Made by a program: the position numbers and the translations under genes. Shown here piece by piece: positions 24,520-32,452 of a stretch of DNA of 64,000 nucleotides. A model generated the notes under the pieces. The model searched no databases and was not told where the DNA came from. It was given only the letters and a program-made list of their open reading frames with translations. The DNA is from Streptomyces canus (GTDB taxonomy: Bacteria > Actinomycetota > Actinomycetes > Streptomycetales > Streptomycetaceae), in assembly GCF_001514145.1 (NCBI RefSeq), contig NZ_KQ948664.1, positions 178,523 through 242,522 of the forward strand, read 5' to 3'. The first letter of the stretch is position 1; each line of letters opens with the position of its first letter.

Positions 24520-24873
24520 ATGACCTTGGAATGGGAACAGGTAATCGTTCACTCGGTGGATCCGGTCGCCCTGGGTCAGTGGTGGGCCGAGGCTCTTGGC
24601 TGGGTGGTCGTCCACTCCTCCGATGAGGAGTTCGAGATCCGCCCGGAGCCGGATCGCCTGCCAGGGTTGGACTTCGTCAGGATCACAGAGAGCAAGAAAG
24701 TCAAAAGTCGGCTGCATCTCGACTTCCGGCCCGATGACCAGGCCGCCGAGGTGGCTCGCCTTGAAGCTCATGGTGCCAAGCGTGTCGACATCGGTCAGGG
24801 GGACCAGTCGTGGGTCGTCATGGCAGACCCTGAAGGCAACGAGTTCTGTGTTCTGGGCCAACGGCGTCAGTGA
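24520..24873 (+). CDS. VOC (glyoxalase-like) family protein
   Basis: The 117-residue protein reads as one vicinal-oxygen-chelate fold, with two beta-alpha-beta-beta-beta halves. WAEALGWVVVHSS marks the first half; LHLDFRPDDQAAEVARLEAHG and MADPEGNEFCVL mark the second. The metal positions would be His in LHLDF and Glu in EGNEFCV. Substrate unknown; relatives serve in resistance or detoxification. It lies between the two degenerate tRNA-end repeats, so it may be an acquired cassette. Confidence 0.82.
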   Translation: MTLEWEQVIVHSVDPVALGQWWAEALGWVVVHSSDEEFEIRPEPDRLPGLDFVRITESKKVKSRLHLDFRPDDQAAEVARLEAHGAKRVDIGQGDQSWVVMADPEGNEFCVLGQRRQ

Positions 24874-25078
24874 GAACGCCTGAGCCCATCCTCTTGGCTC
24901 CACCGGACACGAAGACCTTCAGCCGGTTCCGGTTGGGGGTCTTCGGCGTACGGGCGGGTGTTTTCGTGCGGTGCTGTGCGCGACGTCGTCATTTCTTCGG
25001 CGCTTCTTTGATGCGTCTTCGGTGCGTCTTTGCTGCGTAATCAATACGTTTAGGCGTTTCTCAGATGCTGCAGTGGCG

Positions 25079-25405
25079 TCAGGCACAGTCCGCTGCAGCG
25101 GGCTGGGCTGTGTCCGCTTCCGTGGCTGTGGCCGTGTCGGCGAGGGAGCGGGAGCGGCAGCTGGGGGTCTTGCCGTGGGCCTCGGCCCGGATGCGCTGCT
25201 TCATCGTGGGAGGCAGGGATCTGACGTAGGACCACAGGCCGTGCATCGCCAGGGGCTCCGGGTGTGCGACCGCGCTGTTGCGGGCCGGCTGGGTCTGCGG
25301 TACGGCAGCGGCGGCGGTCGTCGTGACGAGTCCGAGCGCCGTGAACAGCGCGACAAAGGCGGTGACGACGACGGTCCACAGCTTCATGACCTTGTTCATG
25401 GCCAT
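25079..25405 (-). CDS. Small secreted or membrane-anchored protein
   Basis: This 108-residue protein has an N-terminal hydrophobic segment (about residues 8-32, TVVVTAFVALFTALGLVTTT) followed by AAAA, which looks like a signal peptide or anchor. The rest is hydrophilic, with a short conserved-looking block (LWSYVRSLPPTMKQRIRAEAHGK) and two Cys. I do not recognise a named domain. A GAGGG ribosome site precedes the ATG at 25405. It is divergent from the DLW-39 gene. Confidence 0.6.
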   Translation of the reverse strand: MAMNKVMKLWTVVVTAFVALFTALGLVTTTAAAAVPQTQPARNSAVAHPEPLAMHGLWSYVRSLPPTMKQRIRAEAHGKTPSCRSRSLADTATATEADTAQPAAADCA

Positions 25406-25745
25406 GGTCCCTCACTTTCGGGGTCGGTCGATTTGCGTACTTTCCTCATGATGTGTATGGGCGTCGCGAAAGCACGGACCCGAGGTCGTGGCGCGTCGAT
25501 CTTCAGATGAACAGCACACGAATGGGTGCATAGAAGGAGAAAAATGGGAGAACCTGGGCGATACGGGGTTAAGTGACCGTCCGTGGAGATGTGATCACCC
25601 TCTGATCGGAGGTCCCTGTTCCGCTTCTACTGGGCCGCTCGCGACGGGAGTTGAGGGCTCGGACGCAGGTCACCGATCGGTATCGGTCGGTGTGTATAGT
25701 CGGGCGCCAGAGGTCCCCTACGTCAAGGAAAGACGAGGTCGCACG
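25406..25745. other. Divergent intergenic region before DLW-39 gene
   Basis: 340 bp without a supported gene. It presumably holds the promoters of the minus-strand small protein and of the DLW-39 gene. No clear -10/-35 pair or operator was found. Confidence 0.4.
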
Positions 25746-25874
25746 GTGAAGAAGCTTCTTCTGGTCGCACTGGCCGCCATCGGCGGGCTCCTCGTGTACC
25801 GCCAGATCCAGGCGGATCGCGCCGAGCAGGATCTGTGGACGGAGGCGACTGACTCCGTGCCCACGGGTTCGTGA
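25746..25874 (+). CDS. DLW-39 family small membrane protein
   Basis: A 42-residue protein starting at GTG: a single N-terminal membrane helix (KKLLLVALAAIGGLLVY) and a short tail with the family's DLW motif (RAEQDLWTEATD). The family is small, actinobacterial and of unknown function, and is typically found near gyrA and tRNA-Ile. A GGAAAGACGAGG sequence upstream contains the ribosome site. A terminator follows at 25900. Confidence 0.85.
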   Translation: MKKLLLVALAAIGGLLVYRQIQADRAEQDLWTEATDSVPTGS

Positions 25875-25899
25875 GTACCGAGATCCGATTCTGAACAGA

Positions 25900-25923
25900 C
25901 CCCGGCCGTTGTTGCGGTCGGGG
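25900..25923 (+). terminator. Terminator of the DLW-39 gene
   Basis: CCCCGGCCG and CGGTCGGGG with a 6-base loop, then TTTTGTG. Confidence 0.8.
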
Positions 25924-26093
25924 TTTTGTGTTGCCCGGGACCGGCGGCCGGAGGTTTAGGACGGGCGTACGGATTGCGAGGGTGGGCGGCGATCCGGCGG
26001 GGCAGGATGGGCCACGGCCGGCCGTACAGGTGGTCGTGTCGCATCGATGACGGTAGTGGGAGCGCGGGCACGGGCACGGAGGGGTGGCGCGGG

Positions 26094-27476
26094 ATGGGGC
26101 GGCGTACGGCGTGGTGGCGGGTGGCCGTCGTGGGGATCGTGCTGGGAGCGGTGGCTGGTGCGCCGGGGTCTCCTGGCTTCGCCGCCTCCGCCTCGCCCTC
26201 CACGTCTCCCCCCGCCCCTCCTCCTACCTCCGCCTCTCCGTCTTCCTCCGCTACGGCCTCCTCGTACGCCTTCGCCGAAGACGCCCCGTCGGTCACCGGA
26301 GCGGCGGACACCGCGGACGCCGAGATCCTCGAACCCGGCAGGACGTACCGGAGTTCGCTGCCGAGTGACGGCAAGGTCTACTACCGCCTCCGACTCGACG
26401 GCACGTCGACCGTGTACGTCGCCGCGACGGCCGTACCCCCGACCGACGTGGCGGTCACTCCCACCGAAGGCGTCAGGGTGTCCGTGCAGGACGCCGACGG
26501 ACGTTCCTGCTCCGCGGCGGACACCGCCAGCATCGGCGCCGGCCGCAGCCCGCGTCCCCTCACCGTGTGGGGCGCTCGTCAGCTCTCGCCGAGCCGGTCG
26601 CTGTGCCAGGGCGCCGGGACGTACTACGTCGTCGTCGAGCGCGTACTGCGCACCGAGTCCACGCCGGGCGACTGGGACCTGGAGCTCGCGCCCGTGCTGG
26701 AACCGCGGTTGCGGAAGGCCGGTTCGACCAGTGCGCCCGAGGCCTGGGACTCGGCCACGCCCTCGCCTCCCGCCGGGACTGCCGTGCGGGTGCGGGGCGG
26801 CGGGGGATTCGGCTCGTCGACCGCGCTGGAGCAGGGGGTCTGGCGCGACGACGTGAGGCCCGGGCAGACGCTGTTCTACGAAGTGCCGGTCGACTGGGGA
26901 CAGCAGGTGTACGCCACCGCCGATCTGAGCAGTGCGAGCGGCGGCGGGGCGGGTGGGGGTTTCGTGCCGGGGGGCGTGAATCTGGCGCTGTACAACCCCG
27001 TGCGCGGACTCGTCGACGCCACGAGCATCAGTTACAACGGCAGCCAGAAGTCGGGCGCGCTCGCTGCCCTGCCGCCGGTCGGGTACGACAACCGGTACGC
27101 CGTTTCCGACCGGGTGAACGGGATGCGGTTCGCCGGGGCCTACTACCTCGTCGTGCATCTCGCCGCGCGGGTGGGCGAGGAATTCGGCGACGGGCCGTTC
27201 GGACTGGTGCTGCGGGTGCGGGTGAAGGGGGAGGCGACGGCCGGGCCCGGTTATGCGGGACAGTCCGAGCCGTCGGGAATCTTCCAGGTGGGGCTACTCG
27301 GGCAGAGTTCCGGGGCGGCGGGCCAGGCGGACTCGAGCGGCGGTGACGGTGGTGGGAGCGGCGGTGATGCCGGAATGAAGCTGGTGGCCGCCGGGGGGAT
27401 CGGGGCTGGGACCGTGGTGTTGGTGGTGCTCGGGGTGTGGGTTGTGGTGGGGCGGCGTAGGGCTGCCGGGGTGTAG
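26094..27476 (+). CDS. Secreted protein with C-terminal membrane anchor
   Basis: From the ATG at 26094 (ribosome site GGAGGGG) the protein is 460 residues. A Sec signal peptide (RRTAWWRVAVVGIVLGAVAG) ends near residue 27, followed by a Ser/Pro/Thr-rich stretch. Two similar beta-rich regions follow (about 70-200 and 220-390), each opening with a GxxYR or GQTLFYEVPV-type strand and resembling bacterial pre-peptidase C-like domains. A Gly/Ser linker leads to a membrane span (about 430-452) and a VVGRRRAAGV stop-transfer end. The frame is open upstream to 25926, but the signal peptide fixes the start. No catalytic motif seen; function unknown. Confidence 0.75.
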   Translation: MGRRTAWWRVAVVGIVLGAVAGAPGSPGFAASASPSTSPPAPPPTSASPSSSATASSYAFAEDAPSVTGAADTADAEILEPGRTYRSSLPSDGKVYYRLRLDGTSTVYVAATAVPPTDVAVTPTEGVRVSVQDADGRSCSAADTASIGAGRSPRPLTVWGARQLSPSRSLCQGAGTYYVVVERVLRTESTPGDWDLELAPVLEPRLRKAGSTSAPEAWDSATPSPPAGTAVRVRGGGGFGSSTALEQGVWRDDVRPGQTLFYEVPVDWGQQVYATADLSSASGGGAGGGFVPGGVNLALYNPVRGLVDATSISYNGSQKSGALAALPPVGYDNRYAVSDRVNGMRFAGAYYLVVHLAARVGEEFGDGPFGLVLRVRVKGEATAGPGYAGQSEPSGIFQVGLLGQSSGAAGQADSSGGDGGGSGGDAGMKLVAAGGIGAGTVVLVVLGVWVVVGRRRAAGV

Positions 27477-27785
27477 GGGCGGGGTCAGGGCGTCGGGCCT
27501 GCCTGGGCGTTTGGCTGTGGGCTGGGCCTGAGGGCTGTACCTGGGGGCCTGGGGCCTGGAGGGCATGTGAGGCACGCGGGCTGTGGGCCTGGGATGCAGG
27601 GCTCGTGGGGTGCTGGGGCCTTGGGGATACCGGGGCGGGGCATCGCGGGGTTCTCCGGAGGCGTGTGGCTGCCTTGCCGCCGAGCGGTGCCCGCGTGAGA
27701 TTTCGGGGCGGCGGTGCGTCAGGACCGCGGGGCTGCACACGGCGCAGGCGGCTTGGGATTGTGGTCTGTCCGGGGTGCAGGGTCC
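27477..27785. other. G-rich intergenic spacer
   Basis: 309 bp between convergent genes with strong strand bias: the plus strand is G- and T-rich and C-poor, with many GGGG and GGGCCTGGG-like runs up to about 27640. No gene or clear hairpin is seen. It may form G-quadruplexes, or it may be the decayed end of a neighbouring gene. Confidence 0.5.
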
Positions 27786-30218
27786 TCAGATCTGGGTGAG
27801 TGCCCAGAACCCCACGGCGTAGCAGGCCAGGGCCAGGAGCAGGAGGGGGATCGCCACCTTTGCGGGTGGGCCGGTCCGGCGTGCTCGCGAAAGTGACGGG
27901 GCGCGGGGTGGAACCTGCGGGCTCTGAGCGGTGTACGAAGCAGTAGAGGCATCAGCGTTGGGCTGGTACGGGACTGGTGTGGGGGCCTGCGTGGGGAAGC
28001 GTGGGGCGTGGGGCTGAGGGGAGGGCAGGACATGAGTCGGGGGTGTGGGGTCGTGGGGGGAGACGTAGGCGGAGTGGGACGGGGCAGGCCGGTATGGCTG
28101 TCCCTGGGCCTGCGGGTGGTGGTGATGCGGCTGTGCCTGGTGCTCCGGTGGGGTGGAGGGCTGGGAGCGCGAGTCCGCGGGCCGGGGCGGTGGCAGATGG
28201 AAGCTGCCGGTGTCCGACACCGAGGGTGGCTGGGTGGGTGCGGGTGGGGTGTGATGCGTGGGCCAGGGCATGGCGCTTCTTTCGCCGGGCGGGGGAGATT
28301 CGCTCCTCTCGCTGGGGCGGGGCGATTCCCTGTACTCGCCGGGTCGGGCCGGGTCGTTGCCTTCGCTGGGCCAGGGCGCGGCGCTTCTTTGACCGAGCCA
28401 GGGCGACTCGTTGTCCTCACCGGGCCGGGACACAGGCCCGTTCGTCCCACCGAGCTCGTGCACAGTGTCGTTCGCTTCGCCGTGCGGGTAGGGAGCGCCC
28501 TTCGTCCCACCTCGCTGGTTGGCCGCGTCGCTTGCCTCACGAGGGCGGTGAGGGATTCCACTCTCTTCGCCGTGCCAGGGCACCCTGCCTGGCACCCCTG
28601 GCTGGGAGGACCACCCCACGCCTTCGCCGTGCCAGGAGGGGGTCCCGCTTGCTTCACCGGGCTGGGAGGAGACTGGTCCATTCCCTTCGCCGGGCCAGTA
28701 GGGGGCTCCGTCCGCTTCACCGGGCTGGGAGGAGACTGGTCCATTCCCTTCGCCGGGCCAGTAGGGGGCTCCGTCCGCTTCACCCGGTTGGGAGGAGGCC
28801 GGCCCATCCCCTTCGCCGGGCCGGAAGGGGGATCCCTCCGCTTCACGAGGCTGGGAGCCTGCCCCAGAACTCACCCCGTTTCCCTCACCGAACCAGGAGG
28901 ACGCCCCACCGCCCCCATTGCCCGCACCGGGCCGAGACGTCTCGTTGCAGCCCTGGCCGGGCCAGGAAGACGACACGTCCGCCTCGCCGGCACCGGAAGC
29001 AACATCGGGGCCAGCACCGAACCCGACACCGGCGCCCGAGCCGGCTCCCGACCCACCACCAGCGCTGGGTCCGGTAGAAGCACCGGAGGCGACGCCGGCA
29101 CCCGGTCCAGTACCGACCCCACGCCAGTCAGCCGCCCCGTCTCCTCCGCGGACGGCAAAACCCCCCGTGCTTCCTCCGCCCCCGGAAGGCGTCCCGCTCC
29201 CTCCGCCGACGCCGGAAGGCTCCCCGCCTGCTCCGCCCCCAAAAGACCCCAGGCCGTCACTGGTCCCGAAGCGCGGATCTCCCCCCGCCCCGGAGACCCC
29301 GCTCCGTGTCCGGTTGGGGTCCACGCCCGGGGCTCGCTTGAGGGGGCCTTCCGGGCCGAACCCCGGAGGCACGGGGCCGAGTTGGTCGAAGATTTCGATG
29401 GACTCGTCGTCGGGGCCGGGCTCCGGGAGGAGTTCTCTGGCCGCGGCGAGGGCTTTGCGGGCCCCCGTGGCCGTGCGGAAGCGGGCCTGGGGGTCCGGCT
29501 GGAGGAGCGAGGCCACGACCTGCCAGAGCGGTTCGGGGACGCTCTGGGGCGCTCCGGGGGTGCCGTGGGCGGCGAAGTACTCGATGAGTGCCTTGGCGTC
29601 GGGCTTGGCGCCCTCCAGGAGGTACAGCGCGACCAGGCCGACGGCGAACAGGTCGGCGGGGAAGTCCGGTTCCGCGCCCATCATCTGCTCGGGGGCGAGA
29701 TAACCGGGCGTGCCCACGACGAGGTTGGTCTCCGTCAGGCGCGGTTCACCCAGCCGCATGGCGATACCGAAGTCGGACAACCGCAGTCGCGGGCGGGCGG
29801 TGCCGGTGGCCTCGAGCAGGATGTTGGCGGGCTTGATGTCCCGGTGCACGACGCCTTCCGCGTGCACCGCGGCCAGCCCCGCGAGGAGTTGGTCGAGCAG
29901 AGTGCAGACGAAGACCGGTGGCAGGGGGCCGTAGTCCCCGACCAGATGGACCAGCGAGCCGCCGGCGACCAGGTCCATGGTGAACAGGACCTTGTCGTCG
30001 TCGGCGGCCCAGCTGGCGGGCGCGAGGACATGGGGGTGATCGATCCGCAGGGCCTGTTCGCGGACGAAGCGCAGCAGAGAGTGCGCGTCGCTCTGCAGCA
30101 GCACCTTGGCGGCCACATAGCGGCGGCGCCGGTGGTCCCAGGCACGCCAGACGGCGCCGACGCCTCCGCGTCCGATCGGATCGGCCAGTTCGTACCGGCC
30201 GGCGAACACCTCACCCAT
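27786..30218 (-). CDS. Tail-anchored Ser/Thr protein kinase with repeat-rich linker
   Basis: This 810-residue protein has an N-terminal kinase domain (about 1-265) with glycine loop GRGGVGAVW, Lys in VAAKVLL, catalytic HRDIKPAN and DFG in LSDFGIA, so it should be active. About 500 low-complexity residues (Gly, Ser, Pro, Glu) follow, including 21-residue tandem repeats. The C-terminus is a membrane helix (about 788-808, VAIPLLLLALACYAVGFWAL), so the kinase faces the cytoplasm on a C-terminal anchor with no outside sensor. Its start lies 240 bp after an HTH gene in the same direction. The linker is probably variable between strains. Confidence 0.88.
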   Translation of the reverse strand: MGEVFAGRYELADPIGRGGVGAVWRAWDHRRRRYVAAKVLLQSDAHSLLRFVREQALRIDHPHVLAPASWAADDDKVLFTMDLVAGGSLVHLVGDYGPLPPVFVCTLLDQLLAGLAAVHAEGVVHRDIKPANILLEATGTARPRLRLSDFGIAMRLGEPRLTETNLVVGTPGYLAPEQMMGAEPDFPADLFAVGLVALYLLEGAKPDAKALIEYFAAHGTPGAPQSVPEPLWQVVASLLQPDPQARFRTATGARKALAAARELLPEPGPDDESIEIFDQLGPVPPGFGPEGPLKRAPGVDPNRTRSGVSGAGGDPRFGTSDGLGSFGGGAGGEPSGVGGGSGTPSGGGGSTGGFAVRGGDGAADWRGVGTGPGAGVASGASTGPSAGGGSGAGSGAGVGFGAGPDVASGAGEADVSSSWPGQGCNETSRPGAGNGGGGASSWFGEGNGVSSGAGSQPREAEGSPFRPGEGDGPASSQPGEADGAPYWPGEGNGPVSSQPGEADGAPYWPGEGNGPVSSQPGEASGTPSWHGEGVGWSSQPGVPGRVPWHGEESGIPHRPREASDAANQRGGTKGAPYPHGEANDTVHELGGTNGPVSRPGEDNESPWLGQRSAAPWPSEGNDPARPGEYRESPRPSERSESPPPGERSAMPWPTHHTPPAPTQPPSVSDTGSFHLPPPRPADSRSQPSTPPEHQAQPHHHHPQAQGQPYRPAPSHSAYVSPHDPTPPTHVLPSPQPHAPRFPTQAPTPVPYQPNADASTASYTAQSPQVPPRAPSLSRARRTGPPAKVAIPLLLLALACYAVGFWALTQI
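28651..28839. repeat. 63-bp minisatellite inside the kinase gene
   Basis: Two identical 63-bp units (28651-28713 and 28714-28776) are followed by a diverged third (28777-28839). Each encodes 21 residues, so copy-number change keeps the kinase in frame. Weaker related units flank the block. Confidence 0.9.
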
Positions 30219-30458
30219 GACTGCGCGTCGCTCCTCCCCCTGCGGTTACCCCCCTTGCTTCCCCCTCGATGAGCGGTACGACCCCTCGTGGCCTCCCGGA
30301 TGAGAGATACGGCCCCGTGTTCCTCGTCTCCTCGGAGGCTGACACACCCCCGTGTGTCAGCCCCCCCGGTGAGAAGCGCGACCCCCCGCGCTCCTCCGTG
30401 CCGCCTGCGCAGCCCCCGGCCCGGCTGCCGAACCCCCTTCGGCCACCGGGCGGACGGC

Positions 30459-31007
30459 TCAGTTCTGGTGGGACTGGTAATGCGTGACCGCGTCGGAAGT
30501 GCGGCCGGCGCCGTAGACCCGGAGGAACTCTGCCAGTTCCGGATGGGTCGGAGCGAGGGTGTCCGCCGCGTCGATGATGTCTCCGGCGGCAGCTACCGAG
30601 CGCAGCAGCGACTGGATCTCACGGACGACCCGCTTGACCGTCGGCGCTCCCGAACTGCTCGTCGTGGTCGTGGTGTTGCTGAGCACCGAGCCCCCCTGCG
30701 ATTTCTTGATCTCGTCCATGCGCTCGGTCGCCTCGGCCGCGCTCACGCTGCCGTCCGCGACCTGCCCCGCCAGGTCCTGCAGCAGCTGCACCCGCTGGAC
30801 CACGGCGGGATTGCCGATCTTCGCCCGCTGACCGCTCATCAGCTGAGACAGCATCGGAGCCGACAGCCCCAGCACCGCCGCGAGACGAGCCTGGTTGAGA
30901 CCAAGGTCGTCTATGAGCTTACGGAAGAGCGCCCCCAGCGGCTCCCCATACCAGTTCCGCTGCAGTTCCCGCGCTCTTGCGGTCGCTTCCTGCTGTGCGG
31001 CGTCCAT
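30459..31007 (-). CDS. Helix-turn-helix DNA-binding protein
   Basis: The 182-residue protein has an XRE-like helix-turn-helix at about residues 30-65 (LNQARLAAVLGLSAPMLSQLMSGQRAKIGNPAVVQRVQLL), in which SAPMLSQLM would be the recognition helix. A predicted helical region with a Thr/Ser-rich break follows (TTTTTSSSG), then a conserved C-terminal helix bundle. Target unknown. It sits between tRNA-Ala and the tail-anchored kinase, probably in one transcription unit with the kinase. Confidence 0.8.
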   Translation of the reverse strand: MDAAQQEATARARELQRNWYGEPLGALFRKLIDDLGLNQARLAAVLGLSAPMLSQLMSGQRAKIGNPAVVQRVQLLQDLAGQVADGSVSAAEATERMDEIKKSQGGSVLSNTTTTTSSSGAPTVKRVVREIQSLLRSVAAAGDIIDAADTLAPTHPELAEFLRVYGAGRTSDAVTHYQSHQN

Positions 31008-31191
31008 GTGCGTCTCCCCATCGCTTCCCCAAAAATCCGTGGTTCGCGACAGCGAACCACGCCGAGCATCTTACGGAGAGTGGTCGTTCGCGGGGACCCC
31101 CAATCCTTTTGCGGAATACTGGGGGTGACCCGGTACTCTGGTCTGCGGCGCCCACCGGTACGTGGTTCTTCCGGCGGACGTTTCTCTTCCC

Positions 31192-31264
31192 GGGGCCTTA
31201 GCTCAGTTGGTAGAGCGCTGTCTTTGCATGGCAGATGTCAGGGGTTCGACTCCCCTAGGCTCCA
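31192..31264 (+). tRNA. tRNA-Ala (UGC)
   Basis: Acceptor stem GGGGCCT/AGGCTCC (one G-U), D-loop AGTTGGTAGA, anticodon TGC at 31225-31227, T-arm GGTTCGACTCC. CCA is not encoded (the gene is followed by CTT). Confidence 0.96.
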
Positions 31265-31271
31265 CTTCAGA

Positions 31272-31310
31272 AAACCCCTCCGACCTGCGCATATGCGGGC
31301 GGAGGGGTTT
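31272..31310 (+). terminator. tRNA-Ala terminator
   Basis: AAACCCCTCCG pairs with CGGAGGGGTTT around an inner CCTGCGCATATGCGGG hairpin. Confidence 0.85.
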
Positions 31311-31341
31311 CTCGTGCCCAGGGCCACCGGGCCGCCCCGGC

Positions 31342-32292
31342 CTACTTCATCAGCGAGCGGTAGACCGCCGACGACCTCGGATGGGCCCGGCAGACCCACA
31401 CGCCGTGCGGGCAGTAGTCGGTGATGGCCTGGTAGAGGGGGCGCTGCCGGGCGAACCAGGTGAGCATGCCGTACATGTACACCGGGTTGTCGCCGTTCTC
31501 GTACAGACCCCACTCCTGGTACGAGAACGGTTTGCCATGGGCGCGGGCGAAACGGACGTGGGCGCGCAGGCCGTACGGCTCGTTCACCTGGTCGGTGAAG
31601 CGCAGGCCGCGCGGGGCGTCGTAGGCGTCCATGCCGACGATGTCGACCACCTCGTCGCCCGGATAGCAGCGCGGCCACGGGATCGCGTCACGGCCGCGGT
31701 TGGGCGTGAACTCGAAGCGGAAGCGCTGACCGGGTACCGAGCGCATCGCGCGCACGATCCTCCTCCAGTACGCCTTCCACGCGGCCGGGTCCGGGCCACA
31801 GCGGTGGGTGTAGGTGGTGCCGTTCATCTCCCAGCCGAGCACCACGATCGTGTCCGGGACGCCGAGAGCCGTCAGCCGGCGCGCCAGGGTGCGGAAATGG
31901 CCGTCGTAGTCACCGGCCGCCCCGCGCCGCAGCTCGGTACGGACCGTGCTGTCGGGGAGACCGGCCTCGGTGCGTTCCAGCATCGGCACGTCGAGGACGA
32001 ACATCCGCCGCGGGTCGGCCCGCCGCCATGACGCCCAGGACTCCAGAAAGCCCGGCGCACCCTCGATGTTGCTCCAGCGGTCGCCGGGCAGATACACATG
32101 CCCCACCCGGGGCGCGGGCCCGCCGAGCCAGGCACCGAGCTCGCCGAGACGGCCCACGTCGGCGGGCCCGTAGCCGACGTACGCGCCGTACGCGGAAGCC
32201 GCCGAGGGCTTGGGGGCGCGAGCAGTGCAGGCCGAAGCCAGGAGCAGCAGTACGGCGGCCAGGGCGGCCGGCCCACGGCGCGAGGGCTTCAT
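31342..32292 (-). CDS. GH26-like beta-mannanase lipoprotein
   Basis: The 316-residue protein opens with a lipoprotein signal (ALAAVLLLLASAC, lipobox ASAC; Cys near residue 22). The rest resembles a glycoside hydrolase family 26-type TIM barrel: the acid/base Glu would be in VLGWEMNGTTY (about 155) and the nucleophile Glu in FSYQEWGLYENG (about 255). If active it would hydrolyse beta-mannan or a related polysaccharide outside the cell. Some close relatives are annotated only as hypothetical lipoproteins, so substrate is uncertain. It stands alone between tRNA-Ala and the DUF5324 gene. Confidence 0.7.
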   Translation of the reverse strand: MKPSRRGPAALAAVLLLLASACTARAPKPSAASAYGAYVGYGPADVGRLGELGAWLGGPAPRVGHVYLPGDRWSNIEGAPGFLESWASWRRADPRRMFVLDVPMLERTEAGLPDSTVRTELRRGAAGDYDGHFRTLARRLTALGVPDTIVVLGWEMNGTTYTHRCGPDPAAWKAYWRRIVRAMRSVPGQRFRFEFTPNRGRDAIPWPRCYPGDEVVDIVGMDAYDAPRGLRFTDQVNEPYGLRAHVRFARAHGKPFSYQEWGLYENGDNPVYMYGMLTWFARQRPLYQAITDYCPHGVWVCRAHPRSSAVYRSLMK

Positions 32293-32401
32293 CAGGGCGG
32301 CGGTCCATCCGGTGCGGAGACGTGTCCCTGCGAACTGTGGCGCAAGGGAGCCCTGCGAGCCCTACCGCACCGGTCGCGTCACACCGTCGGGTGAACACGA
32401 C

Positions 32402-32429
32402 GGTGGGGCGGAAAAACATCCGCCCCACC
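32402..32429. terminator. Terminator of the DUF5324 gene
   Basis: GGTGGGGCGG and CCGCCCCACC with an 8-base loop AAAAACAT, just past the stop on the minus strand. Confidence 0.8.
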
Positions 32430-32452
32430 ACTGGTACACGCCGATGTCGGCG

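Larger units (their letters stand above)
24412..24945. repeat. Degenerate direct repeat of tRNA-Ile 3' end and terminator
   Basis: Copy 1 is 24412-24462 (the tRNA 3' end, CCA and terminator). Copy 2 is 24894-24945, reading TTGGCTCCACCGGACACGAA at its start. Aligned with one gap, about 40 of 52 positions match and nearly all differences are transitions. The only gene between them is the VOC gene. The arrangement resembles an attachment-site duplication or a tRNA gene remnant. Confidence 0.65.

Noticed and set aside
28651-28839. CRISPR-like repeats
   Set aside because: The 63-bp units are contiguous coding repeats with no spacers.
28008-30272. 754-residue open frame on the plus strand
   Set aside because: It is antisense to the kinase gene; long shadow frames are common at this G+C, and the translation shows no domain.
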